This document shows, in pieces, positions 53,790 to 62,915 of a stretch of 64,000 nucleotides of DNA. How positions within the stretch are numbered: the first letter of the stretch is position 1; every line of letters begins with the position of its first letter. The translations under genes and the position numbers were made by a program. Origin of the DNA: Novosphingobium sediminis (GTDB lineage Bacteria > Pseudomonadota > Alphaproteobacteria > Sphingomonadales > Sphingomonadaceae). The notes beneath the pieces were generated by a model. That model did not search any database and was not told the DNA's origin. It saw nothing but the letters and a program-made list of their open reading frames with translations. The stretch is from positions 1 through 64,000 of the forward strand of contig NZ_BJYR01000009.1 of assembly GCF_007991615.1 (NCBI RefSeq), in the 5' to 3' direction.

Positions 53790-54706
53790 CAGTAGAAGAA
53801 GACGCTGACGATATGCGCGGATAGCGCGGCGATCAGCGCGAAAGTCATGGGGACATGGACATAGAGCCAGGCTTGCAGCCAGCCCTTGATCCTGAGGTGG
53901 CGGCGCAAGCGCGCGAGCATGGCTTCCTTGCGGGTGAGCAGCGCATCAACCTTGTCCAGAGGATCATCGGCAATGCGCGGCCGGTGCGCGCGCAGGCGCC
54001 TCAGTTCGCTCGCCGCCTCGCGCGTGGCATCGCCGGGGTAGCGCCCGGTGAGGCGGTTGATGATCGAGCCGGTGAACGGGTCTTGCTCGAGGCTGCGGTC
54101 AACCAACACCGCGCATTCGCGGTCAAGCGGCTGGGCGGCATCATGCAGCTGGCGGTCGAGCGAGCGCAACGCTTCCACCATCTGTTTCTCGGTGATCGCG
54201 CCTTCCGCGTCATAGCGGTTGGCAGAGAGCGCGCGGGGCAGGGTGGCGTAGGCGGTGACGCCGAAGATGCCGGAGATGATCACGATCATCATCAGCGCCC
54301 AGGCGAGCGTGTGGACGTTCCATCCGAAGGCGAAGCCCGAATGGAGCGTGCCGATCACGATCAGCAGCACGCCCAGCCAGACATGCGCGGACGTCCAGGC
54401 CTTCAGGGACCAGCGCCCCGGCGTGATCGCGCGTTTGCGCATGCCGAGCGCAGTAAGCCAGAGGATCAGCAGCGCGCCCACGGTGCCCAGCGTGTAGCCC
54501 AGCCAGCTCGAGCCGAAGTGGTGCGGTGGCAGCGGCACGAAAATGTAGAGCACGGTGAGCGCCAGCGCGAGCGCGGCCGAAATCTTGATCCACTTGCCGT
54601 TCTTGTGGACGAGGAACCCCTCGTGCGTGCTCTGGCGTTCGCGCGTTGCGCCGGTGCGGCGCTTCGCGGGTGCAGGGGCCGGAGTTTGGGCGGGTGTGGT
54701 CGCCAT
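53786..54706 (-). CDS. Membrane cytochrome b-like protein
   Basis: A 306-aa integral membrane protein with about six helices. His residues are placed within helices, as expected for two b hemes: HVWLGVLLIVIGTLHSGFAF, NVHTLAW and, near the end, HVPMTFALIAALSAHIVS. The N-terminus is Pro/Ala-rich, and a soluble loop of about 110 residues (roughly 150-260) lies between the third and last helices. It probably passes electrons from the cytoplasmic flavo/iron-sulfur protein to the periplasmic decaheme protein. Stop and start overlap the downstream gene by 4 bases. The family is not one I can name. Confidence 0.75.
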   Translation of the reverse strand: MATTPAQTPAPAPAKRRTGATRERQSTHEGFLVHKNGKWIKISAALALALTVLYIFVPLPPHHFGSSWLGYTLGTVGALLILWLTALGMRKRAITPGRWSLKAWTSAHVWLGVLLIVIGTLHSGFAFGWNVHTLAWALMMIVIISGIFGVTAYATLPRALSANRYDAEGAITEKQMVEALRSLDRQLHDAAQPLDRECAVLVDRSLEQDPFTGSIINRLTGRYPGDATREAASELRRLRAHRPRIADDPLDKVDALLTRKEAMLARLRRHLRIKGWLQAWLYVHVPMTFALIAALSAHIVSVFFYW

Positions 54707-54709
54707 GGC

Positions 54710-57286
54710 TCAGGCCCCTTCGTTTTCGAGGCGGGCGACGGTCAGGAACTCGTCGGGCGAGACGCGGATGGCCGCGCCCGTCGGGCAGGCTCGCACGCAG
54801 CTTGGCCCGCCTTCGATCCCGGCGCACATGTCGCACTTGATCGCCTTCTTGCGGTCGAGCTTGTCGTCCTGCACCGGATCGCCGGTGTACTTGGTGTTTT
54901 TCTTCGACCACTTGTAGGGCGGCTCGCCCGGCCCCGGCCCGCTGCCGAAGAATAGCCATGAGAGCAGCGACGGCTTCTTGGGCGGCACCTTGTCCATGCG
55001 GATCACGCCATAGGGGCAATTGCGCTGGCAATTGCCGCAGCCGATGCAGGTGTCGTTGATGAAGACCTCGCCATCCGGCCCGCGGTGGATCGCGTTGGGC
55101 GGGCAATCGGCCATGCAGTGCGGGTGCTCGCAGTGGCGGCACGAGGTAGGCACGTGGAGATGCGCGAAGCTCTTGCCCGCCTCACGGTCCAGCCTTGAAA
55201 GCCCGTCATGGCTATCGGCGCAGGCCTTCTCGCAGTTGTCGCAGCCCACGCAGAGCCGCTCGTCGATAAGGAGGACGTCGGTGGCCTCGCCAAGGCCCTG
55301 CGAAACGAGGAACTTGGCCTGCTCCGAATAGAGATCGACGACGCCGGAGAAGCCGTCCTTCTTCGATTCGACGAAAGCATTGGTCGCGCGCCGCGCTTCC
55401 ATGTCCTTGCGTGCGCGTTCGAGCAGCGCGGGCTTGGCGGCGAGCACGCGCGCGAAGGCCTCGCCGTCGATCTTGATGACCTCGCTCTTGATCGCCGCGC
55501 GCACGGTGGCGGTGCGCTGCCCGCCATCGATCAGCGCCATTTCGCCGACATAGGAACCCGCCGGCAGGTAGGAGAGGAACACCGGCTTTCCGCCGACGAC
55601 CTTCTCCACGATCATTGAGCCGACGCGGATGACGAACACGTCCTTGTCGTCCGCGCCTTCGGTAATGATCGCATCGCCCGCGCGGACGGACATGATCTTG
55701 GCGGTTTCGACCACCTCGCGCACATCGTCCGGTGTCAGGCCCGAACCGAACATCTGCAGCAATTGCCGCTCGGTCGAGATGCGCTCGATCGTCCGGCGAG
55801 CGCTGGGCACCTGGCTCTGCAGCTTGAGCGCGGCGTTGCGGCTGATCTCGACACAGATGCAATCGCTCGCCGCCACAACAGTCGCGCCGCGCCGCCGCCC
55901 GGAAATCAGGCCGACTTCGCCGAAGATCGAACCCTTCTCGATGCTCACGACCTTGCTCGGGTCGTTCGGATCGATCCGAACGTGAACCGAGCCATCGGCG
56001 ATGGCAAAGAGTGAAGAGCCGGGATCATTCTTCTCGAAGATCGTCTCACCCGCCTTGTAGAATCGAGCATCGGAATCGAGCATGAACTCGCGCAGCTGCA
56101 GTGTGGTCATGCCATTTAGGATGGCGATGTTGGTGCGCAGCAGTTCGAGCCATTCGGCCACGCTGCGCCTGCCGGGCAGACCGGCGAACTTGGCTTCGAG
56201 CAGCGGCTCGTCCGCCGGCTTGAGGTCCGCATTGCCGTTGATGAACTCGATGACGTCGTAGCCCTGGTTCATGCAGTGCTTGATGAGCGGATAGCCCGCC
56301 AGTGCGCCGATGACGAAAATGCCCGGCGCGGTCGATTCGAACTGCGGCGAAAGCGTCGGGAAGGCGAGGCGGTCGTTCGACGCAAATTCGATGCCGCAGC
56401 CTTCGACGAAGCCGCGCGGCGGGGCCGAGCCGATGCGCGCGATGATCCGGTCGCAGCGGATCCGCTCCTCGCCGTCGCGCGTGTTCAGCGTGATCCAGCC
56501 GGGTTCGACCGACTTCGTCTCTGTCTCGTAGCGAATGGTGAGCTTGCCCGCCGCATCGTCCTCCACCAGCGCCTTGGCGTTGGGTTCCTTGGCGGTCGCG
56601 AAACTCTCGCGCACGTTGGCGGACTTCGGCGAGCGGTTGAGGATCGTGACGACGTTGCCCTGCGCCGCGTCCTCGGCAAGCCCGCGCGCGTTCTCGATCC
56701 CGGCGTCGCCGGTGCCGACCACTACGATGTGCTGATCGAGCACGGCATAGGGATCATCGAGCTGGTAGGTCACGTGGGGCAAGTCGCCGCCGGGGCAGCG
56801 CATCAGGTTCGGGTTGCCCTGCGTGCCGATGGCGAGCACCACCGCCTCGGCCATCACGACTTCGCCCGAGGTCAGCGTGATCGCATAGGGCGGGGCAAAG
56901 CGCTGTACTTCGGTCGTGGTGGTGGAGCCATCGCGCGCGCGGGTGACGATCTTCTGGACCGATCCTTCGATGGTGGGGCCGGTGCCTTTGATCGATTTGA
57001 CCTCGGCATTGTATTTCACATTGACGCCGAGTTCTTCGGTGCGCTTGTTCCAACGGCCGAGGATATCCTCGCGCTTGCCGGCATCGAATTCCTGATCTGA
57101 GCGCAGCACGAGTTGTGACGGCGTTGCCATCACATGCTTGCCCTTCTGGTACTTGTATATCGTATCGGAAAGATGGTCTGTCTTTTCGAGCAGGACGTGC
57201 GGCAACCGCAGTTGCGCTGCCCGGCTCGCCGCGCTCATCCCCGCGGGACCCGAACCGATGATCGCAACCTTGTAGACTTCGCTCAC
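54710..57286 (-). CDS. FAD/NAD(P) oxidoreductase with two cNMP-binding domains and four 4Fe-4S sites
   Basis: An 858-aa cytoplasmic fusion. Residues about 1-350 form a thioredoxin-reductase-like flavoprotein (VAIIGSGPAGMSAAS; second nucleotide motif VVVGTGDAGIEN) without a CxxC disulfide. Then come two CRP-type cyclic-nucleotide domains with phosphate-binding cassettes GEVGLISGRRRGATV and GEMALIDGGQRTATV. The last ~190 residues hold 16 cysteines in four [4Fe-4S] groups, such as CVGCDNCEKAC and CIGCGNCQRNC, as in HybA/DmsB-type proteins. It could oxidise NAD(P)H and feed the membrane cytochrome, gated by cAMP or c-di-GMP-like ligands. The start is a GTG at 57286; an upstream extension to 57508 looks spurious. 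Confidence 0.88.
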   Translation of the reverse strand: MSEVYKVAIIGSGPAGMSAASRAAQLRLPHVLLEKTDHLSDTIYKYQKGKHVMATPSQLVLRSDQEFDAGKREDILGRWNKRTEELGVNVKYNAEVKSIKGTGPTIEGSVQKIVTRARDGSTTTTEVQRFAPPYAITLTSGEVVMAEAVVLAIGTQGNPNLMRCPGGDLPHVTYQLDDPYAVLDQHIVVVGTGDAGIENARGLAEDAAQGNVVTILNRSPKSANVRESFATAKEPNAKALVEDDAAGKLTIRYETETKSVEPGWITLNTRDGEERIRCDRIIARIGSAPPRGFVEGCGIEFASNDRLAFPTLSPQFESTAPGIFVIGALAGYPLIKHCMNQGYDVIEFINGNADLKPADEPLLEAKFAGLPGRRSVAEWLELLRTNIAILNGMTTLQLREFMLDSDARFYKAGETIFEKNDPGSSLFAIADGSVHVRIDPNDPSKVVSIEKGSIFGEVGLISGRRRGATVVAASDCICVEISRNAALKLQSQVPSARRTIERISTERQLLQMFGSGLTPDDVREVVETAKIMSVRAGDAIITEGADDKDVFVIRVGSMIVEKVVGGKPVFLSYLPAGSYVGEMALIDGGQRTATVRAAIKSEVIKIDGEAFARVLAAKPALLERARKDMEARRATNAFVESKKDGFSGVVDLYSEQAKFLVSQGLGEATDVLLIDERLCVGCDNCEKACADSHDGLSRLDREAGKSFAHLHVPTSCRHCEHPHCMADCPPNAIHRGPDGEVFINDTCIGCGNCQRNCPYGVIRMDKVPPKKPSLLSWLFFGSGPGPGEPPYKWSKKNTKYTGDPVQDDKLDRKKAIKCDMCAGIEGGPSCVRACPTGAAIRVSPDEFLTVARLENEGA

Positions 57287-57547
57287 CGGTGCACGCCCCC
57301 CGCGATGCCTGGCACGGGCCCTTGTTGGCAGGCCCTGTGCCTTGTTCTTCCGATTTGCGCCCCGTTTGCGCAGGAGTTTAGCCGAAGCGCTGCGCTTTGC
57401 CAGTCGCAATTTGGCGGCACACGGCCTGCACCCCGTACCGCTTTGGTGCGCGGTGAATGGATGCCGCGCCGCTTGCATGGTGCCGGGGGCAGAGGATATG
57501 CCCGGCATCAGGGGCAGCGCCGATCACGGCGCACAAGGGAGCATGTG

Positions 57548-58585
57548 ATGACCGAGGCCGATTCTACGCCGACCCCCGATCCAGCCCGCTCGTCCGCTCC
57601 AGCAGCTTCCCCCTCCAAAGCATCGACCGGCCGCGGTGGCCGTCTGGTCCTCGTGTTTGCCGCGGTCGTGGCGCTTACCGCAGGTGCCGTGGCCGTCTGG
57701 CGCGGTCAGCGCGATGCCGAGATCATCGCCCGCCCGCCCGCTCCCACGGAAAGCCAGGCCCCTTCGGTCGATGATGTGATCACCCGGCTCGAAGCCCGGC
57801 TCAAGGCCAAGCCCGATGATGCCGAGGGTTGGCGCATGCTCGGCTGGTCCTATTTCCAGACGGAGCGCTACGCCGAAGCGGCGACCGCGCTCAAGCAAGC
57901 GACCAAGCTCGATGACACGCATGCCGAGACTTATTCGTTCCTCGGCGAATCGCTTGTGCTGGCGAGCAAGACCGAAGGCAAGATCCCGGCAGACGCGCAG
58001 GCGGCCTTCAGCAAGGCGCTGAAGCTCGATCCCAAGGATGCGCGGGCGCGCTATTTCCGCGCCGTGGCGATGGATCTTGGCGGCCAGCACCGCAAGGCAA
58101 TCGATGCGTGGTTCGCGCTGCTCAAGGATACGCCGTCCGACGCGCCCTATGCCGAGGACATCCGCGCGGTCATCAAGAGCGTGGGGGACCGCTACAAGAT
58201 CCCCTACGAAGAGCGGCTCGCGGCCGCCCAGTTCGCCGCTCCCACCAGCGGCATGGCAACAAATGGCGCTGCGGTAGCCTCCGGCGCGATCCCCGGGCCG
58301 TCTTCCGCCGAAATCAAGGCCGCGTCTTCGCTGCCCAAGGGCCAGCAGGAAGCGATGATCCGCGGCATGGTCGATGGGCTGGAGGCCAAGCTGGCGAAGA
58401 ATCCGGGCAATGCCGATGGCTGGATCATGCTGATGCGCAGCCGCATGCAGTTGGGCGAGCCAGCCAAGGCGGCCAAGGCGCTCGAAGGCGGGCTCGCGGC
58501 CTTCCGCAACGATCTCGCTGCTACGCGCAAGCTGCGCGAAGCGGCCAGCGCGGTGGGGGTGCCGGGCGCAGCTTCCAGTCGATAA
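57548..58585 (+). CDS. CcmI-like TPR protein
   Basis: A 345-aa membrane-anchored protein. A disordered Ser/Pro N-terminus is followed by one helix (LVLVFAAVVALTAGAVAV, about 33-52) and then TPR repeats: DVITRLEARLKAKPDDAEGWRMLGWSY, FSKALKLDPKDARARYFRA, and a second set near the end (LAKNPGNADGWIMLMRSRM). This matches the periplasmic CcmI/CycH-type apocytochrome c chaperone of cytochrome c maturation. It is divergent from the operon that encodes a decaheme cytochrome, which supports such a role (inference). The ATG at 57548 follows AAGGGAG; the ATG at 57543 is immediately followed by TGA in its own frame. Confidence 0.78.
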   Translation: MTEADSTPTPDPARSSAPAASPSKASTGRGGRLVLVFAAVVALTAGAVAVWRGQRDAEIIARPPAPTESQAPSVDDVITRLEARLKAKPDDAEGWRMLGWSYFQTERYAEAATALKQATKLDDTHAETYSFLGESLVLASKTEGKIPADAQAAFSKALKLDPKDARARYFRAVAMDLGGQHRKAIDAWFALLKDTPSDAPYAEDIRAVIKSVGDRYKIPYEERLAAAQFAAPTSGMATNGAAVASGAIPGPSSAEIKAASSLPKGQQEAMIRGMVDGLEAKLAKNPGNADGWIMLMRSRMQLGEPAKAAKALEGGLAAFRNDLAATRKLREAASAVGVPGAASSR

Positions 58586-58685
58586 GGCGCCACTTCTTAA
58601 AAAAGGTTTCGACCGATGCTACGCGCCGCCGCGCGATGGTTGCGCCAGATCAAGGCTCTTAACTATTGACAGAAAATGGGAATTT

Positions 58686-58699
58686 ACCCCTCTAGGGGT
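58686..58699. repeat. Palindrome in the ctrA leader
   Basis: ACCCCT-CT-AGGGGT lies 150 bases before the ctrA start, just after a TTGACA-like hexamer at 58667. Could be an operator or a chance palindrome. Confidence 0.3.
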
Positions 58700-58752
58700 G
58701 TCTCGCAGATAAGCGATATCCGAAGGGTGCCGGGCTGTTCGCTTACGATAAA

Positions 58753-58785
58753 TTAACCTTTCATGTTCATTGGTCATATGGTTAA
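58753..58785. promoter_or_regulatory. Candidate CtrA-binding sites upstream of ctrA
   Basis: TTAACCTT on the + strand (58753-58760) and TTAACCAT on the - strand (58778-58785) face each other. TTAACCAT is the textbook CtrA half-site of Caulobacter. The pair lies 64-96 bases before the ctrA ATG, so autoregulation is likely. No GANTC (CcrM) site is seen in this leader. Confidence 0.65.
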
Positions 58786-58848
58786 TGACGGCGAAGGCCC
58801 CGAGTTGGGGTCCAAGCCATCGGGGAATGGCAATAAGGGGCTGATCCA

Positions 58849-59550
58849 ATGCGCGTGCTGCTGATCGAGGACGAGCCGACCACGGCCAAGGCGATTGAGC
58901 TTATGCTCACGACCGAAGGCTTCAATGTCTATGCTACCGATCTTGGCGAAGAAGGCCTCGATCTCGGCAAGCTGTATGATTACGACATCATCCTGCTCGA
59001 CCTCAACCTGCCCGACATGCATGGCTACGACGTGCTCAAGAAGCTGCGCGTCGCCAAGGTGCAGACCCCGGTGCTGATCCTTTCCGGCATTGCCGAGATG
59101 GATTCGAAGGTCCGCTCGTTCGGCTTCGGCGCCGATGATTATGTCACCAAGCCGTTCCACCGCGAGGAACTGATCGCCCGCATCCACGCCGTGGTGCGCC
59201 GCTCGAAGGGTCACTCGCAGTCGGTCATCCGCACCGGCAAGCTTTCAGTCAATCTCGATGCCAAGACGGTCGAGGTCGACAGCGCCCGTGTCCACCTGAC
59301 GGGCAAGGAATACGCGATGCTCGAGCTGCTTTCGCTGCGCAAGGGCACCACGCTGACCAAGGAAATGTTCCTGAACCACCTCTACGGCGGCATGGACGAA
59401 CCCGAGCTCAAGATCATCGACGTGTTCATCTGCAAGCTCCGCAAGAAGCTGGCTCATGCCTGCGATGGTGAAAACTACATCGAGACGGTCTGGGGCCGTG
59501 GCTACGTGCTGCGCGATCCTGACGACAAGATGGACGTCGAAGCGGCCTGA
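58849..59550 (+). CDS. ctrA: Cell-cycle response regulator CtrA
   Basis: A 233-aa OmpR-type regulator. Receiver with [15 protein letters not shown] and phosphoacceptor Asp51 in [13 protein letters not shown]; winged helix with [12 protein letters not shown] and [22 protein letters not shown], nearly identical in character to Caulobacter CtrA. It controls motility, division and replication timing in alphaproteobacteria. AAGGGG precedes the ATG. The C-terminus ends DDKMDVEAA, slightly different from the proteolysis tag Ala-Ala of Caulobacter CtrA but still hydrophobic. Confidence 0.96.
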   Translation: MRVLLIEDEPTTAKAIELMLTTEGFNVYATDLGEEGLDLGKLYDYDIILLDLNLPDMHGYDVLKKLRVAKVQTPVLILSGIAEMDSKVRSFGFGADDYVTKPFHREELIARIHAVVRRSKGHSQSVIRTGKLSVNLDAKTVEVDSARVHLTGKEYAMLELLSLRKGTTLTKEMFLNHLYGGMDEPELKIIDVFICKLRKKLAHACDGENYIETVWGRGYVLRDPDDKMDVEAA

Positions 59551-59587
59551 TTCGGCCGCAAATCCCCCCGGCTTGACCTCTGTGCGC

Positions 59588-59622
59588 AGCGGCCCGTCAG
59601 CAATGGCGGGCCGCTTGCGTTT
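59588..59622 (+). terminator. ctrA terminator hairpin
   Basis: AGCGGCCCG and CGGGCCGCT form a perfect 9-bp stem about 38 bases after the ctrA stop, followed by TGCGTTT. The T run is modest. Confidence 0.55.
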
Positions 59623-59634
59623 GGGGGCAGCCGA

Positions 59635-60486
59635 TCAGCCGATGCGGCGGAAGGTGTTGGTTTCCAGCTTGGGCATGCTGCTGCCGGCCCAGATGATCGT
59701 CTCGGTCATCGACTTGCGGTCGCGCGAGACGGTGTAGACCCGCGTTGAGACCGGTGCGCCGTCCTTGCCCAGCGTCATCACCAGCGTTCCCGGCGCGGGC
59801 TGGCGGAGCGAGCCGCTGTCGATGAAGCCCATGTTGCCGCTGACCGGCACCGGCGCCGCATCAAGCGCCGCAGTCGATTCCGCATGGAGCGTTCCGCCAT
59901 CCGGATTCACGATCTCGACATGGGTGGTCCAGCGCTGATCGGGCGCGACGCTGAAGCTGATGGTGACGGCGCGGGGCCGTTCCTCGGCAGGTACGCCGGC
60001 GGTATCGAGTGCCCAGCGGCCAACCAGCGGCGAGGTGCGGGCGGCTGCGGCCGTCTGCGCGGTGTGCGGACGGGCTGCATTGAAGGGCGCGTCGGCCGCC
60101 ATCAGCAGCGATCCAGCGGCGATGAGAGGCATGGCGATAAGCATGGCAATCGTTCCTTTCGGTCCTGGCAGCCCACGGCTTGCGGGCTGGACCGATCCCT
60201 CTGCCGGGAGCGATGTCATTGCCAGATCAGGATTCTTGTCCCAGATTTTCTGGGCCACCAACTGCCGGGCGAGTTCGCGGCTGCTGCCAACCCCGGTCTT
60301 GCGCCGCGCATCGCGCAGGCGTTCGTTGATCGATGCTTCGGTGCGATCAAGCTGTGCAGCGATCGATTTGATGGTGTGCCCCTCGGCCAGCAGCCGCAGC
60401 ACTTCCAGCTCGCGCACGCTGAGCGCGTCCGCAAGCGAACTGGTATCCCGCGAAGGTGCACTGGTCAGACGTTCCATGGCCGACAT
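59635..60486 (-). CDS. Membrane-anchored LuxR-type regulator
   Basis: About 283 aa. An N-terminal LuxR/GerE winged helix (LSVRELEVLRLLAEGHTIKSIAAQLDRTEASINERLRDARRKTG, residues about 22-65) is followed by one hydrophobic helix (TIAMLIAMPLIAAGSLLMA, about 111-130) and a periplasmic C-terminal domain with GRWALDTAGV and a beta-rich tail. This is a one-component layout like ToxR. It is divergent from a TonB receptor gene and may respond to periplasmic or outer-membrane signals for it. Start codons at 60486 and 60477 are both possible; neither has a strong ribosome site. Confidence 0.75.
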   Translation of the reverse strand: MSAMERLTSAPSRDTSSLADALSVRELEVLRLLAEGHTIKSIAAQLDRTEASINERLRDARRKTGVGSSRELARQLVAQKIWDKNPDLAMTSLPAEGSVQPASRGLPGPKGTIAMLIAMPLIAAGSLLMAADAPFNAARPHTAQTAAAARTSPLVGRWALDTAGVPAEERPRAVTISFSVAPDQRWTTHVEIVNPDGGTLHAESTAALDAAPVPVSGNMGFIDSGSLRQPAPGTLVMTLGKDGAPVSTRVYTVSRDRKSMTETIIWAGSSMPKLETNTFRRIG

Positions 60487-60569
60487 GGCGAGCGAATCAC
60501 CACAAGGGCTGCCGGGCGTCCATCCCAATTTTCTTGTCTGGCGCGTTGCGCTTGCATACCGCGCACCAG

Positions 60570-62873
60570 ATGAGGAGATCGCTCACCATTGCCGTTGCGA
60601 CCATGTTGGCGTGCATGGCCTCCACTGCGCAGGCGCAGGAGGTGGATCAGTCCATTCTCGTCACGGCCCCCGGTGCGGGGCTGGACAGCGACGATGCGCT
60701 CGGCCTCTCGCGCGGCGATCTTGCGCGCGGCGGCCGCCCTGACCTTATCGGCGCGCTCACCCGGCAGCTGCCGGGCGTGACCTTGCAGGATGCGCAGGGC
60801 AATCCCTGGCAGCCCGCACTCGTCTATCGCGGGCAAACCGCGTCGGGCGCGCAAGGGCAGGCGCAGGGCCTTGCCGCCTATCTCGATGGCGCGCGTTTCA
60901 ATCTTCCGTTCGGAGATACCGTCTCGCTCGATCTGGTGCCTGATGCCGCGCTGCGTAACGTCGAACTGCTCGATTCGAGCCCGGTATACGGTCTCAATGC
61001 GCTCGGCGGTGCGCTCGTGCTGGAAACAGCGACCGGGCGCAACGAACCCGGCCTCACCGCCAGCGCCTCGCTCGGGGCATACGGCGCGCATGATGTGAGC
61101 CTTGCTGCCGGCGGCGCAGCCGGGCGGTGGAGCGCATTCGCGGCGGTGCAATCGCGCGGCGAAACAGGCTGGCGCGACTACAGCACCTCGCGCCTTTTGA
61201 GCGGCTTTGCCGACCTTGGCTATGACGGCGTTGCGGCTGGCATCCATGCCAAGCTCATCCTCGCCAGCACCGGCCTCAGCGGCAATGGCGCGGCGCCGGA
61301 AGACCTGCTCGCCGTCCGCCGCAGCGCGGTGTTCACCTACCCGGACCGCACGGAGAACCGCTTCGCCCGCGTGAGCCTGCACCCCTGGGCCGATCTTTCG
61401 CCCACCACGCGGTTGCAGGCGGCGATCTACGCGCAGTGGCAGAAGAGCCGCCTGCTCAACGGCGATGCCGCCGATATCGAACCCTGCGAGGAAGACGCAG
61501 GGCTGCTCTGCCTCGAGACCGAGAGTGAGGGGGAAGAGCAAGCCGAAGTCCTGACCGACCGGCAGGGCAGCCCGATCCGCGCGCTGGCGGGTGATCCGAC
61601 TTATGCTGTGTTCAATCGCGGGGCGCTCTCCTCGCGCGGGTACGGCCTGCTTGCGCAGATCACCGATCGCCGGCCGCTGCTGGGCGGGAGCAACGTGCTC
61701 ACGATCGGCACCAGCCTCGACTATGGGCGGAGCGCTTTTGCGGCGACGACCGAACTCGGCACGCTCGACGTTACGCGCGGGGTGAAATCGGCTGGCCCGG
61801 TGATTGCGCAAAGCGACAATGCCATTGCCCCGACCTCGGTCATCGCGCGCAATTTCTATGCCGGGTTCTTCGCTGCGGAAACGCTGCCGCTGGGGCCGCG
61901 CCTGCAACTCGAAGCAGGGCTGCGCTACAACTACGCGGCTATCCGGCTCGCCGATCAGATCGGCACGGCGCTGAACGGGCAGCACCATTTCGGCCGGCTC
62001 AACCCCGGACTTGAGCTCGATTGGCAGGCCGCTCCCGGCTTCTCGCTGCGTGCCGGTTATGCCGAATCGAACCGTGCGCCGACCCCGGCGGAACTCTCCT
62101 GCGCCGATCCGGAAGCGCCTTGCAGCCTCGCCAACTTCTTCGTTGCCGATCCGCCGCTGCGGCAGGTCGTGGCGCGGACATGGGAACTAGGCGCTTCGGG
62201 CAAGGGCAATGCGGGCGGCTGGCGAATCGAATGGCTCGCTTCGGCCTACCGCGCCGACAGCCGTGACGAGATCCGCCGTGTCGCCTCCGGGGTCCGTGGC
62301 CGCGCCTATTTCCAGAACCTTGGCGATGCGCGGCGGCAGGGCATCGAACTGTCGCTGACTGCGCAGCGCGGCGGCCTCAGGGTGGCGGCGACCTATGCCT
62401 TCACCGATGCCACCAATCGTTCGTCGGTACGGATCGCCAGCCCCGGAAATCCGGTGGCGGAGGCGGACGGCGCGATCCTTGTCCGTCCCGGTGACCGGCT
62501 GCCGGGCGTGCCGCGCCACAGCGCCAATCTCAATCTGGACTATGCCGGGAAGGTCGGCACCTCGCGGCGCTTCACCGTCGGCGCTACGGTTTCCGCACGG
62601 TCTGGGCAGGTGCTGCTCGGTGACGAATCGAACCGCGCTCCGCTGGTGCCGGGCTATATCCTGATCGACCTGCGCGCGGGTGTTGAACTGGTGCACGAGG
62701 TCATGCTGTTCGGCGAAGTGCGCAATCTGCTGGACCGCCGCCATGCCACATTCGGGACGTTCGGCGAGATCGGATCGGTGCCTCTCGCCGAAGCGCCCGG
62801 CGCATCATCACCGCGTTTTCTCGGTCCGGGCGCGCCGCGGCGCTGGACGATCGGAGTCCGGCGCGGGTTCTGA
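60570..62873 (+). CDS. TonB-dependent receptor
   Basis: A 767-aa outer-membrane protein with a signal peptide (cleavage near STAQAQEV), a TonB-box-like SILVTA near the mature start, a plug with RQLPGVTLQDAQGNPWQPALVYRG, and barrel strands ending RRWTIGVRRGF. It imports an unknown substrate (siderophore, vitamin or glycan). It is divergent from the membrane-anchored LuxR-type regulator, with 83 bases between starts. No substrate-specific gene is next to it. Confidence 0.9.
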   Translation: MRRSLTIAVATMLACMASTAQAQEVDQSILVTAPGAGLDSDDALGLSRGDLARGGRPDLIGALTRQLPGVTLQDAQGNPWQPALVYRGQTASGAQGQAQGLAAYLDGARFNLPFGDTVSLDLVPDAALRNVELLDSSPVYGLNALGGALVLETATGRNEPGLTASASLGAYGAHDVSLAAGGAAGRWSAFAAVQSRGETGWRDYSTSRLLSGFADLGYDGVAAGIHAKLILASTGLSGNGAAPEDLLAVRRSAVFTYPDRTENRFARVSLHPWADLSPTTRLQAAIYAQWQKSRLLNGDAADIEPCEEDAGLLCLETESEGEEQAEVLTDRQGSPIRALAGDPTYAVFNRGALSSRGYGLLAQITDRRPLLGGSNVLTIGTSLDYGRSAFAATTELGTLDVTRGVKSAGPVIAQSDNAIAPTSVIARNFYAGFFAAETLPLGPRLQLEAGLRYNYAAIRLADQIGTALNGQHHFGRLNPGLELDWQAAPGFSLRAGYAESNRAPTPAELSCADPEAPCSLANFFVADPPLRQVVARTWELGASGKGNAGGWRIEWLASAYRADSRDEIRRVASGVRGRAYFQNLGDARRQGIELSLTAQRGGLRVAATYAFTDATNRSSVRIASPGNPVAEADGAILVRPGDRLPGVPRHSANLNLDYAGKVGTSRRFTVGATVSARSGQVLLGDESNRAPLVPGYILIDLRAGVELVHEVMLFGEVRNLLDRRHATFGTFGEIGSVPLAEAPGASSPRFLGPGAPRRWTIGVRRGF

Positions 62874-62915
62874 AACGTTGACCCGCTCCCGCCGCGCTGC
62901 CAGAGGCGCCGCACC

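Noticed and set aside
50982..53795. A plus-strand frame of 937 residues antisense to the decaheme cytochrome
   Set aside because: No domain or signal; it mirrors the cytochrome gene. The CxxCH series on the other strand shows which strand is real.
57287..57508. N-terminal extension of the cNMP flavoprotein
   Set aside because: The added residues are basic, unlike any flavoprotein leader, and the FAD motif starts six residues after the GTG at 57286.
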